Positions 56,101 through 64,000 of a stretch of DNA of 64,000 nt are shown piece after piece (position 1 is the first letter of the stretch; each line of letters opens with the position of its first letter). The position numbers and the translations under genes are program-made. The notes beneath the pieces are model-generated. The model did not search any database. It saw only the letters and a list, made by a program, of their open reading frames with translations, and had not been told where the DNA came from. Origin of the DNA: Microglena sp. YARC (Eukaryota > Chlorophyta > Chlorophyceae > Chlamydomonadales > Chlamydomonadaceae); the NCBI GenBank assembly GCA_022414725.1, contig CM039462.1, positions 16,367,666 to 16,431,665 of the forward strand, in the 5' to 3' direction.

Positions 56101-57117
56101 CCGGTCGATGTCGGTACGTGGTTCGGTATTTTTAGATGGCCCCGTCTCCATGGCACCTTTGGGTCCATCCGTCCGGCTTTCGGACAACGCGCTGACCGTG
56201 GTCGGTCAGATTGTTTTTCAGGGATGACGGACGCGGCTTCTTGCTGGTCGGAGGGACTTATGCGGACGAGGAGGACCCGCGTCTATTGTTTGAAGCTTAT
56301 CGCATCCGGACACAGCCCAGCGGTACTACGGGCGTGCGCAGATGGGCGAGGTCGGTGGGGGCAGAGTCTGGTGGACGCGGCGTGGATGTACGCAGATGGT
56401 ATGGAGACGCGCGACCGCACCGTTGGGACGTTCCTGCGTTTGTCCGAGTCTATAAAGTTGCACGCTGGCCAGAAGTTAAGGGCTAGCGTGGACGCTTCTG
56501 GGGGGGTGCTTGTGCTTGCCAACGACGGTGATTCGCGTTTCCCACTGACCGTCAGTGGAGATGCACCGTCGGACCTCGTGCAGGCGGCGTTTGGATCCTC
56601 GATATCGAGGCCGCCTGTAGCTCCGTTGCCGAGTTACACGGGAATGCGTTTGGAGAGCGGGGTGGGGGCCTTGGTGATTCTAGGTGGCGAGGGGGGTGGC
56701 GTGATGCAGGTGTCCGATGTTGGCGTCGCCTTGGATCTGAACCCTGCTGCGGGCTTGTGCGTGTGAACGGTGTGCCGATTCAGTCCACGTCGGACGGGCG
56801 CCAGAAGACGAATCGCTCGGATCTTTTGGGTACCTCGTCTGCGGACATTTTGCGGAGGCTGCGTCCGTGCACGTACACCCACCGTGGCGTGGTGGAGGCG
56901 GGGTTCATAGCACAGGAGGTGTTCTGCGAGGTCCCGGAGATGCGTCACCTCATCTCACTCCCTAGAGACTTTGAGATCGATGACGACAAACACGCTTGGC
57001 AATGCGCCGGTCGGGTCAGTGGGTTTGAACTATGTGGGCATTATCGCGTACCTAGTGAGCGCAATGCAGGAGCAAGCAAAAAAGATCGAGGACCTCCAGG
57101 CGAGAATCGCCAAGTAG
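53110..57117 (+). pseudogene. Giant fibre protein ending in an S74 intramolecular chaperone, frameshifted
   Basis: Consistent protein-like segments in changing plus frames give about 1,300 residues. The N-terminus (HGEWVQLNFPSVLLR, then DFAILGLPEGDAGWRNLYF) resembles a discoidin-like domain of virion proteins. A long beta-rich middle follows with ASGDVHLRS, VVDGDLFVNRSMSVRGSVFL and ALTVVGQIVFQG, typical of trimeric beta-helix fibres. The end is an S74 chaperone: RVNGVPIQ, STSDGRQKTN (the Ser and Lys of SDxRxK are the self-cleavage pair), EAGFIAQEV, then VGLNYVGIIAYLVSAMQEQA and a coiled-coil tail stopping at TAG 57,115-57,117. Frame changes lie near 53,260, 53,900, 54,190, 54,850, 55,000, 55,740, 55,980, 56,300 and 56,757. 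In phages this domain trims itself after guiding trimer folding. Confidence 0.75.
54054..54110 (+). repeat. Tandem Asp/Leu/Ser repeat in the fibre gene
   Basis: A 27-bp unit is repeated (DLDSASN, DLDSASN, then LDSVN), preceding a change of reading frame. Confidence 0.7.
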
Positions 57118-57199
57118 TTTCAAGGCATGTAGAGACACATATTACGAGTATTGGGACTCGTCACGGCAGGACTTGTATCGTCAATTGTTGTGGCTTCCA

Positions 57200-57727
57200 A
57201 AGACAGGCGTCCGCAAAACAATGGTCACGTACTCACCAGAGAATGAGGAATCCTTCATGCTTGGTCAGGGACAGGCATCCGACCTTGTCAAACTCCTGCT
57301 GGTTCATGACAAGCTGCAGTCAAGGTTGGATACTGAGAAAACCTTACGATCAAAAGAGAGGATGAAGATAAAGATGCAGATGATTCGCATTTGGAAGAGA
57401 ATTTTTTACCTCAAGAAAGAGTTTAGGGACCAGACAACAAATTTCTTGGCCGCTGGCTACGATGTGTTGTTGGTACCTCAATTGGATACGGCGAAGATGA
57501 CAATCAGTGCTGAACGGGAGCTGACAACCAAGGTTGCCCGTCAGATGCTGACTTTGAGCCACTCTGTGCTGTTCAATCGGCTGAAGGAGAAGTGTGAAGA
57601 GTACGGGACAGTGTTATTGCATGTGCTTCATTACACAAGTCAGACATGCCCTATGTGGGTCACATGTGGGATTAAAAAAAATAAACTGGAAACTTGGAAC
57701 AATCCAGAGTACATGACAGTCTTGTGA
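57200..57727 (+). pseudogene. TnpB/Fanzor-like RNA-guided nuclease relic
   Basis: A plus frame gives the C-terminal half of a TnpB/Fanzor (OrfB-type) protein. It has a RuvC-I-like GVRKTMVTYSPE, a helical stretch (KMQMIRIWKRIFYLKKEFRD), RuvC-II-like FLAAGYDVLLVPQLDTAKM, LTLSHSVLFNRLKEKCEEYG and the zinc-finger start YTSQTCPMW. The Asp of RuvC-I is in another frame just upstream (SKD), so an indel near 57,200 separates it. The canonical Glu after P in RuvC-II is Gln, the second zinc-finger Cys is Trp, and RuvC-III is missing because homology stops at 57,690, where a tandem repeat begins. Intact relatives are RNA-guided DNA nucleases linked to IS607-type transposons and carried by many giant viruses. 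Confidence 0.7.
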
Positions 57728-57968
57728 ACAGGCCATCCGTCAATGAAATCTTCAAGATCGGAATCGTCTACGATGCTTCTGATCATCTGGAACAATCCAG
57801 AGTACATGACAGTCTGGTGAACAGGCCATCCGTCAATGAAATCTTCAAGATCGGAATCGTCTACGATGCTTCTGATCATCTTGGAACAATCCAGAGTAAT
57901 CCAGGACAGTCTTGTGAACAGGCCATCCGTCAATGAAATCTTCAAGATCGGAATCGTCCACGATGCTT
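57693..57968. repeat. 93-94 bp tandem repeat, three copies
   Basis: Copies start at 57,693, 57,786 and 57,880 (CTTGGAACAATCCAGAGTA or CTGGAACAATCC...). They overlap the C-terminal part of the minus ORF below; the copy nearest the gene is the original end and the other two are extra. Confidence 0.93.
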
Positions 57969-58246
57969 CGAAACATCCAACATACTCTGTAGTTGATTGA
58001 GCGTCCTGAATACTGCTTCCAAGCCTTCACATACAGGACATGAGGAGCGTTGGCCATCGCACAGAGGGAATCGATAGCTTCGAACGCATGGTAGCCTTCG
58101 TCATTGCAATCAATGTAGACACGATGCGTCACACTATCGTAATCCATAACCAATGATGCGGAGTTACACACGTTTTTGATGCTCTTGCACAAAATGAGGG
58201 GCGCAAGTTGTGGAGTAAATCCTATGTCAACCAGCGTCTCCAGCAT
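57845..58246 (-). CDS. Hypothetical protein whose 3' end is tandemly repeated
   Basis: A 133-codon frame. Its first ~90 residues read like a folded domain (DSVTHRVYIDCNDEGYHAFE, ANAPHVLYVKAWKQYS). Its end (FRSIVDDSDLEDFIDGWPVH) is what the 93-94 bp repeat encodes, so the repeat would add further DLEDFIDGWPVH units if frames agreed; they do not, and this copy stops soon after. An alternative start at 58,272 (MDQYYSHIMS) is in another frame. Function unknown; no motif recognised. Confidence 0.5.
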   Translation of the reverse strand: MLETLVDIGFTPQLAPLILCKSIKNVCNSASLVMDYDSVTHRVYIDCNDEGYHAFEAIDSLCAMANAPHVLYVKAWKQYSGRSINYRVCWMFRSIVDDSDLEDFIDGWPVHKTVLDYSGLFQDDQKHRRRFRS

Positions 58247-58347
58247 GACATTATGTGAGAGTAATATTGATCCATTGTGAATGAATGTATGTTAGTTAGT
58301 TCTGTCGTCATAATCCAATCAATTTTTTTTACAACCACCGAATACAA

Positions 58348-58501
58348 TGCAGTACAATACAGTACAATACAGTACAGTACAGTACAGTACAGTACAGTAC
58401 AGTACAGTACAGTACAGTACAGTACAGTACAGTACAGTACAGTACAGTACAGTACAGTACAGTACAGTACAGTACAGTACAGTACAGTACAGTACAGTAC
58501 A
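58348..58501. repeat. (CAGTA)n microsatellite
   Basis: About 30 copies of the pentamer, the first few as CAATA variants. Both strands are open because the pentamer has no stop in some frames. Confidence 0.97.
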
Positions 58502-58568
58502 GGGTCACTAAGACACAATAATCATTCATCACAACATGCACTTGCACTCGCGATCACTACAGGACCTA

Positions 58569-58997
58569 CAGTCGGCGGAACAGTAAAATGAAACATCCAA
58601 AAAACGGTATAAGGCGGTGACAATCATATATTGTATGAGTGGATGGTCCTATAAAATGACCCGTCCAGCAAAGAAACCTCCTTACATGACGCATTGCACA
58701 TCAACAAAGACCCCGTGTTTTTTTGGGCCACGGTACTCTGGGGAAGAGGCGATCGCTTAAGTGCGGCTGGTCCTTCAATGGACACTCTCGAAAGTACCGA
58801 CAAAAGAACGATACGGAGTCTGCAGGATGGAGAGCCGTGATCTAAAAAAAGAACCACGATATTCTCGTTAACATCCTGCAATTTGTTGATTCAAAATCGT
58901 ATTGGTGTTCCACTGCCCCGTGGGTTTCTACACCATTAGGTTACACCGTAAGGTGTGCCGTACACGAGGCGGTTTCATTTTAGTATTCCGTCGACTG
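58569..58997. mobile_element. MITE with TA target duplication, TIR family B
   Basis: 429 bp bounded by CAGTCGGCGGAACAGTAAAA and the inverted CAGTCGACGGAATACTAAAA, with TA on both outer sides (58,567-58,568 and 58,998-58,999). CAGT ends and TA duplication are typical of Tc1/mariner. No transposase ORF is inside; an 85-codon minus ORF (58,624-58,881) has no recognisable domain. The ~80 bp next to the right end also match 48,648-48,720. Confidence 0.7.
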
Positions 58998-59177
58998 TAC
59001 CAAGTGACGTTCAATCGCAGATCCCTACAACGAGCGCGTTCAAGGCGTTTAGCGACCGTTTCAAGGGGCGAGTTGCCGTCATTGACGAATTCCGTACAAC
59101 AAAGATCTGGCACAAGACAGCACCACAGTCCTCCAGAGTGTGCAGTCCGAAAAAGAAGGGCGCACGTGTTTGGTCAC

Positions 59178-60470
59178 GCGACTGTCAATATTCGAATTGA
59201 CTGCGGCAAAGAGGATGCCGATACTGCAACGTTCGAGGAGTACGCGTCGAGAAGTTGGTTTCTAGACGCCGCTATTTGTACAACCCCCCTTTGCACGGAA
59301 GAGGCCGGGGGGAGGTTGCAGTAATGGTTAGCAAACACCGTGCCTGCCTCCACGTTGCCCGTCGGGATGCGTAGACTCTCGACTTGTCTGAAGTCTACGT
59401 TCGGGTCCCGACACCACCAGGCTCCCTGCGACGCTTAGCGGGCCTGCGACGTCAACGCTGGGTGCGAACAGCGTGCCCTCGTGAAGCGTCATCCCCACGC
59501 CTGGCTTGATGTCAAGGAACGAAGCCCCCACTTCCTGCGCCCTCCATGTGTAGCGCTGAGAGGGGAACTCAGTTCCCCCGCCGGTGTGGAATAACATGCG
59601 GTCTGTTCCATCTGCGCTCTGGAGCCACATGTCCGTCTGCCACATGCCGTCGGAGGGCAGTTGGATGCTGTGTTGGAAGTGCTCGTGTTTCCACCATACC
59701 CTTCCATGACGGATAGGGTCGTGTTCAGAGTCGCGAGCTTCGTTTGCACGTAGTTGCTTAGCTGCACGTACGCCATGTTGAGGGCGTACGCGGACGGGGG
59801 TTGGTCCATGTACGCGCATCTGAAGTCCACAGGAAGGTTGCAGTACGTGTACGCCATGAGCGATCCTGCGACGACGTCCGCGCACGCGATGGACCCCATT
59901 TGCATGGTTTCGAAGCCGGTGGGGATCATGGACCCATAATACGATTCATTGTTGGCACCGCCTGTGGATGCGGATGCGACCCTCGATACGATGAGATTGC
60001 TGAGCGTGACATACGCGGTAGCTAGAGCGTTGGCTGTCGGTGGAGTATGAGGGAGTTGGTTATGAAGTCGTCCACGAGGTTGTCGAAGTTTGTAGCGCTT
60101 ATCGCCCCGTTCTGCACAAACAAGACTATCTCTCACGATCAGGTTGCTTTGCATGTGTGCGGTGGTTCGGAAGAGAACGTCCGTCTGTGAGATGCGAAGA
60201 GCGTCGTTCTCTGGACGCCCAGCGTAAAGGGTGGCGCCTACATCCGGATGCGAAGGATCGCCCGCTCGCAGTACGGCGCTGTGCTTGCCGTCTGCGACCT
60301 CGGTTGCTGTGAAGAAGACGTCGTCTCCGTGCCTGAGAGCGAGAAGCTGCGTTTCCTGGAGTAGTGATAGCTGGGTCCATAACGATCCCGAAGGTGGGTG
60401 CCTCCGTGTGTATGACAGGGTTGTTTCCCACCATTCGAAGGTGCATATTGTCTGTGCTGCTGCTGCTCAT
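59178..60470 (-). pseudogene. Second fibre-like virion protein, frameshifted
   Basis: From a Met at 60,470 the minus strand reads MHLRMVGNNPVIHTEAPTFG. After a frame change (~60,370) it reads LRHGDDVFFTATEVADGKHS through LYAGRPENDALRISQTDVLF into MQSNLIVRDSLV. Then NALATAYVTLSNLIVSRVAS and AYALNMAYVQLSNYVQTKLA, two related AxxxAYVxLSNxV segments, look like successive stalk repeats. Later parts are WQTDMWLQSADGTDRMLFHT, APSVDVAGPLSVAGSLVVSG (beta-helix-like) and, in another frame, SLRIPTGNVEAGTVFANHYC, ending near 59,178. No S74 chaperone is visible; the N-terminal ~60 residues resemble beta-strand-rich fibre heads. It lies divergently from the capping enzyme. Confidence 0.6.
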
Positions 60471-60578
60471 GTTGTGCTGCTGCTGATGCTGTTTACTACC
60501 TTTACGGGAATTTAAAAATTCCCGTAACAGAGTATAAATGGGGTTTGTGTAAATGACGTTCAACAATACCTTCCAATC
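60471..60578. promoter_or_regulatory. Divergent promoter region
   Basis: About 108 bp between the minus-strand fibre gene and the capping enzyme. It is AT-rich, with an inverted repeat TTTACGGGAATT / AATTCCCGTAAC (60,501-60,528) and TATAAATG at 60,532. The hairpin and the TATA-like box make a shared promoter plausible. Confidence 0.45.
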
Positions 60579-63500
60579 ATGAAGATCGACAAGGTCTCTT
60601 GGGAGGCTTTGTCTGCCCTCGTCGGTAAGCGTCCCACCTCTGGCGGCGGGCATGCAACGGAACTTGAGGCATCTTACGTGCATCCGTCCACCCACCTTAG
60701 ACATCAGCACTATCGTGTCCCTGACAGGCGCATCGCCATGCGCGCGATCGAGCTCATGCGTACCCGGTATCCCGCCATGCCTGTGTCCGATACGCTCGAC
60801 GTGTCGTGAGGTCTGGGAGGAGCTTCCCTCGAGATGGTGCGCAACAAATTAGGACGCGTCTGACATTGTCCCCTAATTCAGACGACGAGAAGGAGCGCAT
60901 TTCGGCAATGGAGACGTTCGCCAAATCTCTCCTCGGGCGGCGCACAAACGCCACCGCCGTCACGGTCACCGAAAAGCGACTGCTCGGATATGTGACCATT
61001 CCCGAGTACTCCATGCGCGTTAATCTGCGCAAAGAAACTGAAAGAACCGAGAGCGCAGGCCTGTCAGGTCCGTACGAGGTGATAAAACTTCCGTTTGAAA
61101 CGGCGGTTCAGTTTCGAGATGACTCCAATGTTCCGGCTCGACATCACGGCAGTCCGCTTTGCGGCGGTTCCCCAAGATACTCTAGCCAAGGAATGTATCA
61201 TCAGCAGCAACGGGACTACACTGGGTGGTTCTCTCAACACGTATTGGGCGCTGCAGAGACGTACGAGTTCGAGGTCGAGTTGGTGAAATCTAGTCCGTCG
61301 GCGCCTGGTGACATTTCAGGTGCCTCCGCCCCCAATGAGAATGATACCATCGCTCGGGGATTGATGCAATGTTTTTTGGTCGTTTTGAAGGTGATCGACG
61401 ATTCTGAGGTTGCGCTTTCTCTGAGCGAGAAGCATCGCGTGATGGAGATGTATTGGCGCCTACTGGCGCTAGGTGACGACGACGGTGCGCAACACCACCC
61501 CAACAACCCTAGTAGACGTCCGAATGGTCTCGTCGCCCCGAAACCAGCAACGCTGGACATGTTGAACCTCCCTTCTGGTGCGTCAGCTATCCCTGGAGCA
61601 GTTTCCATCACTGATAACAAGTACACTGTCACGGAGAAGGCAGACGGCGAGCGGCGTCTCATGGTGGTGGATGACGAAGGACGTCTCTTCACTCTAGACG
61701 ATCCTCTCGGTGTGCATGCGTTCGCTACCAAATACAGCGCCTCCACGGGATACAGACAGTGTCTACTCGACGGAGAGTACGTCGTAGACCACACAGGGGA
61801 TTCGGCATCACCTATATTCGCCGTGTTTGACGTATACGTCGCCAACGGCAAGTCGGTCGCACATCTGCCGCTCGTGGATGCTTCTGCTCACACGAAGAAA
61901 AAGAAAAAATCCAAATCCAAAGAAGACGAGACCTGTAGACTGGAGGTGGCGCGCAACGCTCTCGCGGGTTTACCTGACAATTTCTTCGTTAAGACGTTCA
62001 TATTCTCCGTTGAGGATACCGATACATCATCAATATTCCAGCACGCGGCAGCTGTCCTCCGGCGTCGTGACTCAGGCTTGTATCCGTACCACATCGACGG
62101 CCTGGTCTTCACCCCTGCTGACCTTCCAGTTGGAGGGACCTTCGACGATGCCAAACGCCCAAGTTCGCTTGCCCGCATCCGAACGTGGCGAGAGGTGCTC
62201 AAGTGGAAGCCACCAGAAGACAGCACCATCGACTTCTTGGTAAAGTTTACTGATACTTCAGCGGATTCCAGGCTAGCGGATCATGAAACGGCGCCAACAC
62301 GCCAACGCGTTGATCTGTTGGTTGGGTACAACACGGACGCTATCGGTGGAAATGACGGCACACGCGACCTGCGCTCGTTCTTGGAGGCTTCAGCCTCCGA
62401 GGTGAGAAACACAGAGGCAGTACTACCATCCAAGACGAGGTACCAGGCGCGTCCGTTCGCATTCTTGGAACCGCCATCAGCAGCATCTCCTGCTATGCCT
62501 CCGTTATATACTGCAATTCTCCCCGAGAACTCGAAGTGCGAAAACGGTGACCTCATCAGCGACGGTATGGTGGTAGAATTCGCCTACCGCAACGAGTCCT
62601 CTCGCCATTCTCCGGCAAATTGGGTGCCCAAGCGCATCGGTTACGACAAGACGGAATCCGCTGCGGCTACTGGACGTGTGACAGCCAACAACTACGAGAC
62701 AGCGATGAACGTGTGGCGCACGATCATGCACCCTGTTTACGAGGCGATCATTACCGACGAGGAGACCCTTGACGAGGCATCCGCTCGCGCCGAACTTGTC
62801 AAGTCTGTCTACTTCATCACGCGCATGCGCACAGACGAGGGCGGCATGGTGGTCATGCACAAGTTTCACAACTATGTGAAAGCGCACTTGATATCGAGCT
62901 TCGCTGGCGCGTCGCCGCGCATATTCGACTTCGGCGTGGGCAAGGCCGGTGATCTGCACAAGTGGATACACGCAGGGGCGTCCAAGGTGGCTGGAATCGA
63001 CAAGTTCTCGCCCAATCTGACAGACCCGGTAAACGGCGCGTACGCACGCGCTCTGCAGACCAAGGGCAAGCTGAGTGCGAACAATGAAGAACACACCATT
63101 GTTCCGGAAATGCTTTTTTTCCCATTCGATGCCACTACTCCAATCTACGAAACCGGGAAAGAATGGGAGGAGGGATCGGTTTCCATTCCTGAATCAGATC
63201 ACCTAATCGTAAGCGCCGCGCTGCACGGAAACAACGACAAAACGGAAGAGGACGCCACGGCACGCAGTATGGCGAACTTCGCTAAGGAGGGCACGTTCAA
63301 CCTAGCGACGTGCATGTTCGCAATCCATTACTTCTTCAAGTCCCCAGCGCGTCTCTCCGGGCTCTGCCGCAACGTCGCCGCGGTGCTAAGGCCGGGTGGA
63401 ACCTTCATAGGCATTTCACCAGACCGCGACGCTATCGCGGAAGCGCTCTCCAGTACAAATGTGGGGGAATTCGTGGAAGGAAGGTCTTCAGTTGGAGCTT

Positions 63501-63945
63501 CATCCGGGGGATCCTCGCTTCTCTGGCGGATTACAAAGCGGTACGCCGCTGCGTCCGCCAAGAACAAGTACGGGAGACAGGTGGACGTGTTCGTAGAGAG
63601 CATCGGACAGGATATTCCCGAGTTCCTGATGGACTACAAGGAGCTTGTGCGCGCGATGGGCGAGGTAGGAATGCGACCACTGACTTCAGCAGAGCTTAAG
63701 ACAAGCGGTCTGGGGCGCTACTCAACCGGTATGATAGAACCTCTGTTTGACAAGGTTGTAGGCAAAGTAGGCGGGTTGGATCACACCATGGTCAAGGTCA
63801 CGCGGGGGGGGCGGCAACTCAGAAGTTGTTGAACGCACCGCCTGCATTGCGGGAAATGCTTGGGAACAAGATGACTCCTGAGGAGAAGCAGTACAGTTTC
63901 TTAAGTCGTTGGTTCGCGTTCCGAAAGAAAGACTCTGACGTTTAA
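60579..63945 (+). pseudogene. Trifunctional mRNA capping enzyme (triphosphatase, guanylyltransferase, N7-methyltransferase), frameshifted at both ends
   Basis: The Met at 60,579 opens MKIDKVSWEALSALVGKRP; ATELEA begins a tunnel-type RNA triphosphatase whose second acidic strand is YEFEVELV (~61,262). Guanylyltransferase motifs follow: TEKADGERRLM (catalytic Lys), LLDGEYVV, YHIDGLVFTP, VLKWKPPEDSTIDFLV. The methyltransferase has the SAM-binding IFDFGVGKAGDLHKW and later NLATCMFAIHYFF. The domain order is that of asfar- and mimivirus-type capping enzymes. A long frame runs 60,806-63,832. Indels disturb the N-terminus (~60,665-60,810), a compensating pair at ~61,115 and ~61,255 replaces one stretch with a wrong frame, and a G run at ~63,806 hides the true C-terminus, which ends EEKQYSFLSRWFAFRK...DV at TAA 63,943-63,945. 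Confidence 0.9.
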
Positions 63946-64000
63946 AGTTGGCCAGGCTACACTACGGGAATACTTGGGACCGCGATGTGAACGCTTCCAG
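63946..64000. other. End of window
   Basis: 55 bp after the capping enzyme; nothing recognised. Confidence 0.5.

Overview
The window looks like nuclear DNA of a eukaryotic, probably green, alga in which a repeat-rich host stretch (1-35,298) is joined across an exactly 1,000-base run of N (35,299-36,298) to a stretch of giant-virus genes (36,299-64,000, phylum Nucleocytoviricota). Host clues are plant-type TTTAGGG telomere motifs inside a tandem repeat, a complete Ty1/copia retrotransposon, LINE and SINE-like debris, and many satellites. Virus clues are family B DNA polymerase, the largest RNA polymerase subunit, a three-domain mRNA capping enzyme, virion-fibre-like proteins, F-box and ankyrin remnants and a TnpB/Fanzor-like nuclease relic. 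The species cannot be named from sequence alone.

Host side. 1-4,095 is a 123-bp satellite; 4.1-10 kb is mostly anonymous, with one intact 251-codon ORF (6,242-6,997, minus) and small tandem repeats. 10.2-12.0 kb is a 19-bp minisatellite and 12.24-12.73 kb a GAT-rich one. 13.5-25.8 kb is a mosaic of nested, inverted LINE/SINE-like copies, with a small AT-hook gene at 23.5 kb. 25,853-31,584 is a full Copia element (two 743-bp LTRs, TCAAC target duplication, half-tRNA primer site) that landed inside a LINE-like ORF. 32.5-35.3 kb is a noisy ~430-bp tandem array running into the N gap.

Virus side. On the minus strand lie an F-box gene, RPB1 with an intein in its bridge helix, several unknown proteins, a second nucleotidyltransferase-like protein, a repeat-bearing fibre protein and DNA polymerase B. 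On the plus strand lie a ~1,300-residue fibre protein ending in an S74 chaperone domain, a TnpB/Fanzor relic and the capping enzyme. A second fibre-like gene runs minus at 59.2-60.5 kb. RPB1 and the capping enzyme belong to viral transcription, PolB to replication, and the fibre genes to the virion surface.

State of the viral genes. Most long GC-rich genes carry frameshifts; RPB1 and the F-box and ankyrin genes also carry in-frame stops, while several smaller AT-richer ORFs are intact. Short TIR-bounded elements with TA flanks are scattered among them. This fits a decaying endogenous viral element, but some indels sit in homopolymers and may be sequencing errors, and the host-virus junction itself is hidden by the N gap.
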